Origin: Bacteroidota bacterium
GTDB lineage: Bacteria > Bacteroidota > Bacteroidia > Bacteroidales > VadinHA17
NCBI GenBank assembly: GCA_016718875.1
Contig: JADKBL010000016.1
Location: 1 to 63,546, forward strand
Reading direction: 5' to 3'
DNA: 63,546 bases
Shown: piece by piece, positions 26,452 to 37,391 of the stretch
Layout of the letters: each line of letters starts with the position of its first letter
How positions within the stretch are numbered: position 1 is the stretch's first letter
Position numbers and translations under genes: made by a program
The notes under the pieces: model-generated
Told to the model about the DNA's origin: nothing
Databases searched by the model: none
What the model saw: only the letters and a program-made list of their open reading frames with translations

Positions 26452-29400
26452 TTACTTATTGTTATTAATTGTATATGTCTTAGAGATGTTATTGTTGAGT
26501 GCGAAAATGAGGATCTGTTTACCATCAGCAAGTTTGACCTTCTCAATATCCCTTATCTCTCCTCTTATAAACAGCCCGCTCTGAATATCAGAGAGAGGAG
26601 TGAATCCTCCCTTGCCATCTCCTGAAAGCATCAGCCCTTTTCCGGCATCCTGTTCTCCGAATTTTATCCTGGTGCCGGTGAAGTTACCTCCGATTATAAG
26701 ATCCTGATTTCCATCATTATTGTAATCTGCTGACTCTATTCCGTAAACAGGAAAATACTGGGCTTCTCCTGGTAGTGGTTTTACTTTGAACTGTCCGTTG
26801 CCAGTGTTCTCAATGTAACAGCTTTCGAAAAGTGTGGCTTTTAAAACCCTGGCACCTTTAAGCTCCTCAGGTGTAAAAATGTCTGTAAGTTTCTGGTCTG
26901 CATAGGATGTGTAAGTGGGATATTTTTTTCTTATAAATGGAAGCTGAGCCTGGAGATCATCCCTGGAATAGAAAGGATAACTTATACCGAGGATATAATA
27001 GCACATTATAGCATCAAGAGTTCCGTTATTATCAAAATCTTTTGCATGTATTGTAGCCGGTTCAGCCAAAGAAACCTTTATTCTGGTGTTTAGTCCCATA
27101 TTTCCTGCGACAAAATCTATATCACCGTCTTTGTCAAAATCTCCGGCATGGATTGTATTCCACCAACCCTCTGTATCTTTAAGACCACAGCTATCAGTAA
27201 TCTCCGAAAAACTGTTTCCGTTGTTTAAAAATACCCTGATTTTCATCCATTCACCGGCAAGGATGAGGTCAGGTCTTTTATCACCGTTTACATCCGACAG
27301 GCTGGCATCAGTTACCATTCCGGCTTCCAGAAGTGCTTTGCTGTATTTTTCTGTTGCATCCACAAAGAAACCTTTTCCGTTATTCTCGAGTATATAACTT
27401 CTGGGTGAAAGCGGGTATGATTCAGGAATGAGTCTGCCGCCCACAAAAAGATCCGAATCACCATCACTGTCGAGGTCAGCTGCTTTACACAGGAACCGCT
27501 GGTTAACATTACAGGCAGTCTGCCGGTTGATTTTGTGAATACTCCCTTCCCATTATTGAGGTAAAGCCTGTCCTGAAGTTCCGGCGATTTAGGCGTGTAC
27601 TCATTTCCACCGCTGACTACATACAGATCCTGATCATTGTCACCATCCGCATCAAAGAAAAGTGCATCAGTATCCTCACAGTTGATATCCTCAGCAAAAC
27701 AGGATTGAACATTTTCTTCAAATGCCCCGTCTTTTTTCTGAATGAAAAGTGCCCCGGATGATCCTTTTGCACCGCACAGATACAGATCTTCCAGTCCGTC
27801 ATTATTTATATCTCCCTTTGCAATCCGGGGACCCTGAGTGGAAAGAAAATGCGGAAGAAGGATCTGTTTCCTGAAATCGACATACTCATTTTCAGTATGT
27901 CTGAAATTTATGCTGTTTCTTGAATCGGCAACACTCAAAAGCGGTTGCGGTAAAAGAACCTCTTCCGGTTTTACAGGCTGTGCTTCGCTGTTCTTCAGAA
28001 TGATGGTCTGGTTTGTATTTAATCCGGTTATTATCTGTTCGCTCAGGTCGGGCCAGGTGATCTTTAGCTTATCTATGATCTTCGTTTCACCAACTCCAAA
28101 GATGATTTCATGATTCATCGATGACATATAGCCTCTCGATGGCTGGAATTCCTGCACCTGGAGTTTATCTCTGTACCTGATTTCAATCCTTGCACCAATT
28201 CCTTCGCGGTTTAGTCCGTTACCTTCTAATTTTATTTTCAGGAAGCGGTTTGGACTTATCTTTTCAGAATTGTTACGGTAAACACCTGCATAACCATTAA
28301 TTACATTGGTCACCAGGTCAAGATCACCGTCATTATCCAGATCGGCATAGGCAGTACCGTTTGAGAGACTGGGTTTTTCATCACCCCACTCTTCAGTAAC
28401 ATTTGAAAAAGTATAGTTGCCGTTGTTTCTGAAAATATAATTTTTGATCATTGTGGCAGGAATTTTACTGACCACTTCCATTTTTGACATATGGGCTATG
28501 CCCTTCTGCTGTTGCGACATCTGACGGACAGATATCATAAGTGCATCCATGTGGGTGCTGTTCCTTCCATATCCGTTACTTATATAGATATCCTTCAGAC
28601 CATCGTTGTCAAGGTCGCACATAAGAGGTGACCAGCTCCAGTTTGTTGCAAATATTGAAGCATACTGACCTATCTCTGTGAAGTATCTTCCTCCGTTATT
28701 GACCTGAAGCATATTCCTGGTTGTCTGATTATAAAACCCGGTTTTTTTCAGAATGGAATACATATCATAATTATCAGGTCCGGCAACAAGCTTGTTTTCA
28801 TAGTTATCCTCAGGATCCATGTCCTGAGTGAAGAGATCTATAAATCCGTCATTATTAAAGTCGGCCGCATCACTTCCCATTGATGAGAGTGAGACATGGT
28901 CAAAATATTTTTCCAGCTCCTCTTTAAAAGTTCCGTCCTGCTGATTGATATAGAAATAGTCCTGTTCGTTATAATCGTTGCAGATATAAATATCGGGCCA
29001 TTTGTCATTATTGAAATCGGCAATTGCCAGTCCGAGACCAAAATTCATAATATTGGTTTTCATTCCGGCCTCCTCATTGGCATTAATGAATCTATTGCCT
29101 GTGTTTTTGTATAGTTTGTGTTCATATACCGGATCATGCATATTTTTCTGAGCAGCAACCGGATGGGCAAATTTGTCAATTGAATGATTTATGACGAACA
29201 GATCAAGGTCCCCGTCTTTGTCGTAATCAAAAAACGCACTGTGAGTTGAATAGGAATCATCGTCAATACCCCAGGCAGCAGCACTTTCAGTAAAGGTAAG
29301 GTCACCGTTATTTATGTAAAGAAGATTCTTCCTGAACCTTGGTCTGCCATCGGTAGAGCTGACTACAAAAATATCAAGCCATCCGTCGGCATTGATATCA

Positions 29401-29771
29401 ACCATGGTAACCCCGGTGTTCCAGTTACCGCCGCCGGTAGCATGTGATTTTTCAGTAATATCTTCAAACCTGAAATTACCCTTATTAAGGTAGAGCTTGC
29501 TCCCGGTGAAATTGCCGCAAAAGAATATATCAGGCAATCCGTCATTGTTAATGTCACCGGTTCCCACACCTCCTCCGTTATATAAATAACCATAATCAAG
29601 GATATTGAACTCCTCTGTTTCCTGTATCCTGTTGTTGAAATCAATCCCTGTCCTTTTATTTGAAAGGGAAGTAAAGAGTTTCTCCTTATCACCCACACAG
29701 GAAACATCAGCTAATACTACCAGAAGGACAAGGAAGCAGTTAAACAGTAAACGATTGTGCAATAATCTCAT
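26452..29771 (-). CDS. FG-GAP/VCBS plus ASPIC/UnbV lipoprotein (~1,100 residues, frameshifted)
   Basis: Two open frames (29771-27312 and 27444-26452) form one protein that closely parallels the intact upstream paralogue at 29768-33079. The order is a signal with lipobox (VVLADVSC), VCBS blades (GDINNDGLPDIF, ADFNNDKWPDIY, ADFNNDGFIDLF), an ASPIC/UnbV domain (RFLKIKLEGNGLNREGIGAR, then RGYMSSMNHEIIFGVG), and a second propeller to the end. The frame breaks at 27484-27486, where the coding strand reads GTAAAGC. One more A restores SCVKAADLDSDGDSDLFVGGR, which lines up with SCAEPSDFDKDGDTDLFVGGR of the paralogue. I regard the break as probable sequence error. The start ATG overlaps the TGA of the upstream gene by four bases (ATGA). 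Confidence 0.87.
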
Positions 29772-32700
29772 TTTGAATAAAGTTTATAAGTCACAATCCC
29801 CAGATTGCTTATTCCTCCCAGTATGTATCGGGAGTTCTTTACTGTTATAGCTTTTATAGATTTTACATCACCGCTCATTTTTAATCCGGAGGATGATTGC
29901 GGGATGTATCTGAAATTGCCTTTCCCGTCACCCTTAAACAACTGACCGTAACTGGCATCTATAACCCCGAGCCGGACACATGCCGCATTCTGATTGCCTG
30001 CAAGGATCAGGTCGGGATTTCCATCCTGGTCATAATCAACAGATTCAATCGCGAAAACTGGAGCAAACTGAGCCTGCACAGGGAGTGGCATTTTAGTAAA
30101 TTTACCGCCGTCGTTTCTGAAGCAGACTGTACGGAGCTCGGAAACTGATAAGACCGTTGCCCCTTTCATATCACCTTCCTGGAAAATATCGTCTATCTGA
30201 GCTTCTGCATATGTTTTATAATCCTGGAATTTTCTTCTTAAAACCGGTATCTGAGCCAGCAGCTCATCGCGGGTTGGCCATGGAAATGATTTTCCGTCAT
30301 TATAAAATGTGATGACAGGATCAACGGAGCCATTGTTGTCGAAATCTTTGAACGTAATCTGCAGAGGCTTATCTGCAGAGGCTTTGAACTGTGAATTAGT
30401 ACCCCAGTTACCGGCTACCAGATCCATGTCACCATCCTTATCAAAATCAACAAGGCAAAGCCTGTTCCATAATCCACCTTCTGGTTGTGTAAAGAATGTT
30501 CTTGTAGCCTCTGTGAATTTTTTCCCTTTGTCATTCAGGAATACACGGACTGGCATAAACTCACCGCAGGTCACAAGGTCGGGCCAGCTGTCTTTGTTGA
30601 GATCGACCCAGACAGCATCAGTTATCATTCCACCCATTGATAATTCAGGTATCAGAATATCAATACTGTTGCTGAATTTTCCTGTACCGTCATTTGTAAG
30701 AAGAAAAGATTTCTGAGGTTTGGGATATTCACCGGGGATCATTCTTCCACCCACAAAAAGGTCGGTATCTCCGTCTTTGTCGAAGTCTGAAGGTTCTGCA
30801 CATGACTTGGAAGCAAGCATTGGTGGCAGGGCATCGGTTCTTCGTGCAAAACGTCCTGACCCTGTATTGAAGTAGATACGGTCCTGCAGAGCGGGATCAC
30901 TCCGTGAATAGTCGCCATAGCCTCCGCTTGCAATGTAGAGATCCTGGTCCCCATCCTTATCGGCATCAAAAAAAACGGCATCAGCATCAGTACAATTGAT
31001 GTCTTCCTTGTAATTGAAGAAAGGAGATGGTCGGAACTTGCCATCTGCTGACTGGACGAAGAGTTTGCCGGGGGTTTCCCGTGCACCTCCTGTAAATATA
31101 TCCTGAAGTTTGTCTCCGTTCACATCTGCAACTGCCATAACAGGACCGACAGGTGATGGCATATAATGAAGAAGAGTCTGGCGCTTAAAATCGTTTGTAC
31201 CATATTCGGCATGCTCATATGGTATAAGTGATTCAATTTCACTGAGTACTGTACTGTTCTGTGTCTTCTTTTGAAGAGGGATTTTCTCTCCGGTCTCTTC
31301 AATGATAATTGCCTGGTTTGCCTTCACACCTTTGACCCTGCTTACTCTTCCTCCCGGCCATTCCACCCTGATTGAATCAGCAATATTCTTTTCCCCAAGT
31401 CCGAAGTGAAGGTTATTGCTCACTGTAGACTGATATCCATGGGTCGGCATCTGTTCAAGATATTGAACCATTCCTCCCGAGTAGAGATATATTTTACTGC
31501 CGAATCCAAGAGTGTTCTTTCCAGTACCCTTTAATTTTATTGTAAGATAATTGGCTTTAGGGTTTGTCTCACGAAGCATATTCCTGTAAACAGAGGCGGT
31601 TTCATTCTGGTTTGAGATCACCAGGTCGAGATCACCGTCATTGTCAAGATCCGAATATGCACTGCCTGTGGAAAATCCTTTCTTGTCAAATCCCCATTCC
31701 ATCGTTTTATCAGTGAATGTGAGATCTTTATTGTTTTTAAAAATGAAGTTATGCAGCGGAGTCGATTTCATTTGTTTTGTCAGGGCAAAAGTGTCAGCTT
31801 TTTCCTTCGATCTTGCTGCCTGGTTGAAAGTATCGTTTTTATATTTCAGGAAATCCCTGTCGGTATAGTCCTTGAAATAGCCGTTTGAAATAAAGAAATC
31901 TTTCCAGCCGTCATTATCATAATCAGCAAAGAGGGGAGCCCAGCTCCAGTCGGTATTTGAAATACCTGCAAGCTGGCCTATTTCACTGAAAGTACCATTA
32001 CCATTATTCAGCTGAAGCATATTTCTCATGCTTGAATGGTAATATCCGGCTATAACTGCCATGGCATATTGCATATAATTATCAGGGCCGTACAATAGTT
32101 TAAGGCGCCTGTTATCAGCAGGAAGCATATCGGCCGTAAAAATATCAGGCCAGGTATCATTGTTGAAATCAGCTATGTCGCAGCCCATGGCTGACTGGGA
32201 AATATGCTGAATGTGATCGGTGAGCCTGTTTGAAAAAGTCCCGTTCCCGTTATTGATATAGAAATAGTCTGGTTCGATATAGTCATTGGTAACATAAATG
32301 TCTGACAATCCATCCTTGTTCAGGTCACATATATTTACACCAAGTCCGTAACCCATGGCATTGGATATTATTCCTGATGAAAGGGTAATGTCGACAAACC
32401 TGTTGCCATCATTCCTGTAAAGCTTATCGCCGGCATATGGATCGTTTACCTTGCGTGCATCTTCAAAATCCATACCCCTGATGACTATTACATTTGTTGC
32501 TACCAGGAACAGGTCAAGATCTCCGTCAAGATCAAAATCAAAGAATGCACCTATTGTGGAATATGTCATGTCGTCCAGACCATATTCCTTTGATTTTTCT
32601 TCAAATCTCAGGTTTCCTTTGTTAATATAAAGCTCATTTCTCCTTTTCTCGGGTGCACCTTTACCCGAGAAGCAGACATAAATATCGAGAAGACCATCGC

Positions 32701-33079
32701 CATTTATATCAGCCATTGTAACTCCTGTTTTCCATCCTTCACGTCCTTCCACACCTGAACTCTTTGTTATATCTTTGAATTTCAGGTCGCCAAGGTTCTG
32801 GTAGAGCTTATTAAAGCCCATGTTAGAGATAAAGAAAATATCCTCCAGACCGTCATTGTTAATATCTCCAACAGCAACACCTCCTCCGTTATAGAGGTTT
32901 TCGTGAGTTAATGCATTCGCTTCTTCATCCTCGGTGATTACGTTCTTGAATGTTATTCCTGATTTCTGTGGAGGGACTGTCTGGAATAACTGTGTTCCCT
33001 GAGAAAAAGTATCCTGCAGGGAAAGAGTAAGTGACAATAATAATATTAGTATAAAGAATAATTCAATTTTTTGTTTCAT
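29768..33079 (-). CDS. FG-GAP/VCBS plus ASPIC/UnbV exported protein (1,103 residues)
   Basis: A 1,103-residue exported protein with signal MKQKIELFFILILLLSLTLS. Two VCBS propellers flank an ASPIC/UnbV domain (NYLTIKLKGTGKNTLGFGSK, THGYQSTVSNNLHFGLGE, IRVEWPGGR) at about residues 500-610. Calcium-type loops include GDINNDGLEDIF, FDFDLDGDLDLF, ADYDNDGWKDFF and FDADKDGDQDLY. It is intact and serves as the template for recognising the frameshift in its neighbour. Such large paired UnbV proteins are common in Bacteroidota, often near SusC/SusD genes; their ligand is unknown. It is the first gene of the minus-strand operon. Confidence 0.9.
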   Translation of the reverse strand: MKQKIELFFILILLLSLTLSLQDTFSQGTQLFQTVPPQKSGITFKNVITEDEEANALTHENLYNGGGVAVGDINNDGLEDIFFISNMGFNKLYQNLGDLKFKDITKSSGVEGREGWKTGVTMADINGDGLLDIYVCFSGKGAPEKRRNELYINKGNLRFEEKSKEYGLDDMTYSTIGAFFDFDLDGDLDLFLVATNVIVIRGMDFEDARKVNDPYAGDKLYRNDGNRFVDITLSSGIISNAMGYGLGVNICDLNKDGLSDIYVTNDYIEPDYFYINNGNGTFSNRLTDHIQHISQSAMGCDIADFNNDTWPDIFTADMLPADNRRLKLLYGPDNYMQYAMAVIAGYYHSSMRNMLQLNNGNGTFSEIGQLAGISNTDWSWAPLFADYDNDGWKDFFISNGYFKDYTDRDFLKYKNDTFNQAARSKEKADTFALTKQMKSTPLHNFIFKNNKDLTFTDKTMEWGFDKKGFSTGSAYSDLDNDGDLDLVISNQNETASVYRNMLRETNPKANYLTIKLKGTGKNTLGFGSKIYLYSGGMVQYLEQMPTHGYQSTVSNNLHFGLGEKNIADSIRVEWPGGRVSRVKGVKANQAIIIEETGEKIPLQKKTQNSTVLSEIESLIPYEHAEYGTNDFKRQTLLHYMPSPVGPVMAVADVNGDKLQDIFTGGARETPGKLFVQSADGKFRPSPFFNYKEDINCTDADAVFFDADKDGDQDLYIASGGYGDYSRSDPALQDRIYFNTGSGRFARRTDALPPMLASKSCAEPSDFDKDGDTDLFVGGRMIPGEYPKPQKSFLLTNDGTGKFSNSIDILIPELSMGGMITDAVWVDLNKDSWPDLVTCGEFMPVRVFLNDKGKKFTEATRTFFTQPEGGLWNRLCLVDFDKDGDMDLVAGNWGTNSQFKASADKPLQITFKDFDNNGSVDPVITFYNDGKSFPWPTRDELLAQIPVLRRKFQDYKTYAEAQIDDIFQEGDMKGATVLSVSELRTVCFRNDGGKFTKMPLPVQAQFAPVFAIESVDYDQDGNPDLILAGNQNAACVRLGVIDASYGQLFKGDGKGNFRYIPQSSSGLKMSGDVKSIKAITVKNSRYILGGISNLGIVTYKLYSK

Positions 33080-33138
33080 GTTCCATGTTCCATGTTTACA
33101 TCCTTTCGCCTTATGCCCTTAGCCTTCTGCCTTCCCTG

Positions 33139-33146
33139 CAAATATA
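33139..33146 (-). promoter_or_regulatory. Possible Bacteroidetes -7 element TATATTTG
   Basis: On the minus strand this reads TATATTTG, matching TAnnTTTG, 59 bases before the start codon of the 1,103-residue UnbV gene and within the 77-base gap after the GH9 gene. No matching TTG was found at the usual distance. Tandem TTCCATG units lie between it and the start. Confidence 0.3.
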
Positions 33147-33156
33147 ACATGATTTT

Positions 33157-34941
33157 TTATCCGGCAGAAGTAAGTTCAGCCATGAGCCATATTGTATATG
33201 CAACCATTGGAGTCCAGTATTCGGATATCTGCCAGCTTCCGTTCCCTATCTCAGGCTGATCCTCCGGTGATCCTCCGAGTCCGTTTAGTACAGCACCGGG
33301 TATCACAGTAGTATTTGGAAGAAAAGTGCTTCCCGGAAAATGTTTAGGGTGATTATACCCGATACCGATAACAGTTGAACTGTTGAAAGGATTTATACCT
33401 GTTATCCAGTCCAGCTGATGCTGGGCAAGTGCTTTCAGCTTCGGATCATCCAGAACCTGTGAGGCTTTAAGAAGACCCACTCCGGCTGAAGCAAGATTTG
33501 AGTTTATTCCTACCCACCATTCAAGCTCCGGCTGCATAAAATATCGGTACCAGTACTGGCCGGCTTTCCTGTTTCCTCCGGGATCCTTCCCTGAATAAAG
33601 TCCGAACGGAACAATGCCAAAGCTGTTACGGGAAGTAATTACGCCAATATATTGGTTAGCCCAGTTTGATATTATCTCTTTCCATGAGGCAGAATCGCGG
33701 TGACCGGGAAACATTTTTACCATATCGCATAAGGAAATGATCTCAAGACATCCTTCCCAGATATTTTTATATGGCTCATTATTGTCACCAGAAATTCTGA
33801 AGAAACCACTGATTTCGCCTTCACCCCCTGTTACCTGTAGTTGTTTAAGGGTAGAAGCCTGAGAAACGGCAAAAGTCCTGAATTTTTCATCTCCGGTAGT
33901 TTTAAACAATTCAAGTGAAGCCTGCATAGAGGCTCCTATAATACCTGTTTCCTTGTTATATGTTTTAGTAAGGCACCAGTCAAAACATTTTTTTGCTGCA
34001 TTAAGACATTTCTCGGAGTAGGCTTTATCAGACGATTTTGTAATTCTTGCCATGATGGCTTCGGCAGTTATAAAATTGTACTGACCGACCAGATCAAGCG
34101 GATCAGTATGAATTACCCGGTCATCATTTGATCCGAAAATAAGCATGTCGGATTTTGATTTGCCTGCAGTTGGTTTAACAAATTTAAGCTCGCCTCCGTC
34201 TGGTCCGATTTCATTGTTTGTCCACCTGTTGCTGTCGGAGTGTTTTTTTACATCACCACCGACATAATTCATTATATACCCCTGCGGTTCCTGCATTTTA
34301 AGGAAATACTGATTGCCCCAGAGCAGCTCCTCAAGGATTCTGTTCCTGTTGTTTTCTGACTTTGAATCAAGTTCGTATGTTTTTGAAAGTCCCACCATTC
34401 CGTATATTGTAGCTCCGACCCACTTTCTGAGATCACTTGCATCGTGCCATCCTCCTGAGACATCCTGGTGTTTCCCGTTATCCATCCTGATCCCGTCATC
34501 AACATGGCAGGGAGTGAGGTATCCTGTATTGCTTGCCCCGCAGCGCTGAAGTGAGAAGTACTTTACTATCAGATCCATTGCAGGTCTGTATGCCGTAGAA
34601 CTGACAACAAAAGGAAAAGACCTGAGTGTATCAGACTTTATATAATAGTGTCCATCTTTTTTCAGGGAACTGAAGTCGCCGGATGAATAATCACCAAAAT
34701 CCCCTTTGGCAGATTTAAACGATCCTGTAAAAACAGTTTTCATTGAAGATATATCAACTACATCAAATTTACCTGAAACGATACCTTTTGTGACAACCGT
34801 TTTTGATGCTTCAGGAACATATCCGGCATGGTTAACAAGAAGGTCAAGATTAAGGTCCCTTGAAATCTTTTGTGCTGACAATCCTGTAAATGTCAGGATT
34901 ACAAGAAAAATGCCAGTCAGTTTCAGTGCGATCTCTTTCAT
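33157..34941 (-). CDS. GH9 family glycoside hydrolase (cellulase-type), secreted
   Basis: A 594-residue exported enzyme. A signal peptide (to about residue 23, GLSAQ) is followed by an immunoglobulin-like cellulase N-terminal domain (DLLVNHAGYVPEASKTVV, FVVSSTAYRPAMD) and the (alpha/alpha)6 GH9 domain. The catalytic-base motif appears as DVSGGWHDASDLRKW; the usual form is GGWYDAGD, so both aspartates are kept. Near the end lie ITGINPFNSSTVIGIGYNHPKHFPGS and EYWTPMVAYTIW. GH9 enzymes cut beta-1,4 glucans, but some Bacteroidetes members act on chitosan or glucosamine oligomers, which could suit the amino-sugar genes nearby. It is divergent from the GH5 gene, with a 158-base gap that shows no TAnnTTTG element. 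Confidence 0.9.
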   Translation of the reverse strand: MKEIALKLTGIFLVILTFTGLSAQKISRDLNLDLLVNHAGYVPEASKTVVTKGIVSGKFDVVDISSMKTVFTGSFKSAKGDFGDYSSGDFSSLKKDGHYYIKSDTLRSFPFVVSSTAYRPAMDLIVKYFSLQRCGASNTGYLTPCHVDDGIRMDNGKHQDVSGGWHDASDLRKWVGATIYGMVGLSKTYELDSKSENNRNRILEELLWGNQYFLKMQEPQGYIMNYVGGDVKKHSDSNRWTNNEIGPDGGELKFVKPTAGKSKSDMLIFGSNDDRVIHTDPLDLVGQYNFITAEAIMARITKSSDKAYSEKCLNAAKKCFDWCLTKTYNKETGIIGASMQASLELFKTTGDEKFRTFAVSQASTLKQLQVTGGEGEISGFFRISGDNNEPYKNIWEGCLEIISLCDMVKMFPGHRDSASWKEIISNWANQYIGVITSRNSFGIVPFGLYSGKDPGGNRKAGQYWYRYFMQPELEWWVGINSNLASAGVGLLKASQVLDDPKLKALAQHQLDWITGINPFNSSTVIGIGYNHPKHFPGSTFLPNTTVIPGAVLNGLGGSPEDQPEIGNGSWQISEYWTPMVAYTIWLMAELTSAG

Positions 34942-35099
34942 AATAATAAGTGTTAATTATTGTTAATATGTTCTGTTTTCAGAATTTTCTTATTTTTAAA
35001 TACCGGAGGATAACTTAAATTAGCTAGTATTACGTGATTGCCACTAATGTATAATATTCCCTGATATTACTGATATAAAAAACCAAAAACCATTAAACC

Positions 35100-36188
35100 A
35101 TGAGAAAATATTTACTCTGTTCCACTTTGATCTCACTTGCCTGCTTACTTCTAATTTCATGCGGAGGCAGCAAGGATGCAGTTAAAGAGAAAGCATTTGC
35201 TAATGAGGCATTCCGGATCAAACGGGGAACTAACATAGCCCACTGGCTGTCGCAGAGCAAGAGAAGAGGAGCGGAGAGAGATGCTTTTATTACTGAAAAA
35301 GATATTAAATACATTGATTCATTGGGTTTCGATCACGTACGTCTGCCTATCGACGAGGAGCAGATGTGGGATGAAACCGGCAAAAGAAATGAGGATGCAT
35401 TTGCCCTGATGAAAAACTGTCTCGACTGGTGCAGTGACGCAGGTCTTCGGGTCGTGATCGATCTGCATATTCTCCGCTCACATCATTTTAATGAAGGAGA
35501 CAAGCCTTTATGGACCAAACCTGCAGAACAGGATAAATTTATAATGCTCTGGAAGGATCTTTCCTCATTTCTCAAAGAATATCCAAATGGCATGGTTGCG
35601 TATGAACCTATGAATGAACCTGTTGCTGACGATCCTGAACAATGGAACAACCTGCTGGCCAGACTTATAGATTCTGTGAGGATATGGGAACCTGCAAGGG
35701 TACTGGTATTAGGATCGAACAGATGGCAGTCAGCTGCTACATTTGATACATTCAGGGTACCTGAAAATGATACAAACCTAATTCTCAGTTACCATTTTTA
35801 TGAACCATTCTTTCTGACACATTATAAAGCTGCCTGGACAAATCTCAAGGATTTTGAAGGAAAAGTGAATTACCCGGGACAGATCGTACTTGATGGTAAA
35901 CTGCCGGAGCACAAGAAAATTTATACAATTGACACTCTGGAATATATGATGAGAAAACCTTTTGCAATGGCTGAAAAAATGAAACTGCCATTATATTGCG
36001 GTGAATTTGGTGTTTTCCTCGATCATTTTCCGGAGGCAAAGCTCTCCTGGTACAGGGATATGGTAACTATATTTGAGAAGCATAATGTTGCATATGCCAA
36101 CTGGAACTACAAGTCAACAGCTTTCGGCATTGTCGATGATAAGGGATTGCCAACACCAAAAACGAATATATTACTTGGGAAAAAATAA
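35100..36188 (+). CDS. GH5 family endoglucanase-like lipoprotein
   Basis: A 362-residue lipoprotein (lipobox LLISC at residue 21) with a GH5 TIM barrel: RGTNIAHWLSQ, FDHVRLPIDEEQMW, VVIDLHI. The acid/base is Glu173 in MNEP and the nucleophile is Glu302 in YCGEFGVF. The HYHF-like motif appears as LSYHFYEP. The likely role is cleavage of beta-glucan or beta-mannan chains at the cell surface. The next gene follows 26 bases on, so the GH5 and the two GH20-like genes probably form an operon. Confidence 0.9.
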   Translation: MRKYLLCSTLISLACLLLISCGGSKDAVKEKAFANEAFRIKRGTNIAHWLSQSKRRGAERDAFITEKDIKYIDSLGFDHVRLPIDEEQMWDETGKRNEDAFALMKNCLDWCSDAGLRVVIDLHILRSHHFNEGDKPLWTKPAEQDKFIMLWKDLSSFLKEYPNGMVAYEPMNEPVADDPEQWNNLLARLIDSVRIWEPARVLVLGSNRWQSAATFDTFRVPENDTNLILSYHFYEPFFLTHYKAAWTNLKDFEGKVNYPGQIVLDGKLPEHKKIYTIDTLEYMMRKPFAMAEKMKLPLYCGEFGVFLDHFPEAKLSWYRDMVTIFEKHNVAYANWNYKSTAFGIVDDKGLPTPKTNILLGKK

Positions 36189-36214
36189 AGAAATCCAACA
36201 AAAACCATAACCCT

Positions 36215-37354
36215 ATGAAAAAGTTTATCACACTAGTTACTGTTGTCATCCTGCTGCTGATGTGGCGGACCGACACATTTGCACAGTATTCTGAGGATGC
36301 AGTTTTTCCTGTAAAGGGATTCTGTATCAATGCTCCTTCGCCTCAGGGAGTTGACCGTTTTGTAAAATTTATCGGTGATGAACTGGCTCCCAGAGGTGTA
36401 AATACTCTCTTCCTTCTGGGCGATTACAACTACAAGTTTGAAAGTTATCCTCAGCTTGCAGATTCCAATGCGCTTTCAAAGAGAGATGTCAAAAAAATTG
36501 TGGCTGCCTGCAAAAAATACAATATCAGGATCATACCGCAGATAAACCTGATCGGACATCAGTCATGGGCAGGAAACCTCGGAAACCTGCTTACCAAATT
36601 CCCTGAGTTTGATGAAACCCCGCATATCGAAATGCCTGAGAATTATAAATGGCCTAATGATGATTTCCTGTACTGCAAAAGCTATTGCCCTCTTCACCCT
36701 GATGTACACAAGGTGCTATTTGCCGTAATAGATGAGATATGCGATGCTTATGAAGCAGATGCTTTTCACGGAGGTATGGATGAGATCTTTTATCTGGGCG
36801 ATGATAAGTGTCCACGCTGTAAAGGAATCGACAAGGCTGTCCTGTTTGCAGACGAAGTAAGATTGGTAAGGGACCATCTTGCAAAGAAAAACAGGGAGTT
36901 ATGGATCTGGGGCGACCGCCTTATAGATGGCAAAACTACAGGTATCGGTTTCTGGGAGGCATCTTACAATTATACCTGGAGAGCAATAGATATGATACCA
37001 AAGGATGTTGTTATTTGTGACTGGCATTATGAAAGACCTGATCAGACACCTGTTTATTTTGCCATGAAGGGATTCAGGGTCGTGACATGTCCGTGGAGAA
37101 CACCTCCGAGAGCTGTTATGCAGGCTGAAGATATGGCAAGATGGAAAAAGTATGCAACTCCCGAAATGAAGCCAAAATATTATGGGATGGTACTTACAAC
37201 ATGGATGGGTAATGGCGGGTTCATTGATGGTTTCTATGGCAATCTTTCCGATGATGCCAAAGGTGCTGTACACCCCAGAAATTCTGCTTATACCCCATGG
37301 GATACTTTCAGGGATATGTATAAGAGAATGGATGAACTTGAGAAAACGAAGTAA
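36215..37354 (+). CDS. GH20-like TIM-barrel secreted protein, copy 1
   Basis: A 379-residue exported protein with a signal peptide to about residue 24 (TFAQ). The barrel carries FHGGMDEIFYLG, with an Asp189-Glu190 pair equivalent to the catalytic HxGxDE motif of GH20 beta-hexosaminidases. An earlier IPQINLIGHQ matches the usual beta-strand before it. It lacks the N-terminal GH20b domain found in most members. DDKCPRCKG directly after the active site could bind a metal. A role on hexosamine-containing glycans is inferred. It is a tandem paralogue of the next gene. Confidence 0.72.
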   Translation: MKKFITLVTVVILLLMWRTDTFAQYSEDAVFPVKGFCINAPSPQGVDRFVKFIGDELAPRGVNTLFLLGDYNYKFESYPQLADSNALSKRDVKKIVAACKKYNIRIIPQINLIGHQSWAGNLGNLLTKFPEFDETPHIEMPENYKWPNDDFLYCKSYCPLHPDVHKVLFAVIDEICDAYEADAFHGGMDEIFYLGDDKCPRCKGIDKAVLFADEVRLVRDHLAKKNRELWIWGDRLIDGKTTGIGFWEASYNYTWRAIDMIPKDVVICDWHYERPDQTPVYFAMKGFRVVTCPWRTPPRAVMQAEDMARWKKYATPEMKPKYYGMVLTTWMGNGGFIDGFYGNLSDDAKGAVHPRNSAYTPWDTFRDMYKRMDELEKTK

Positions 37355-37391
37355 TACTCTTTAAGATTGCCAAACCAACCATTTCAATGTT

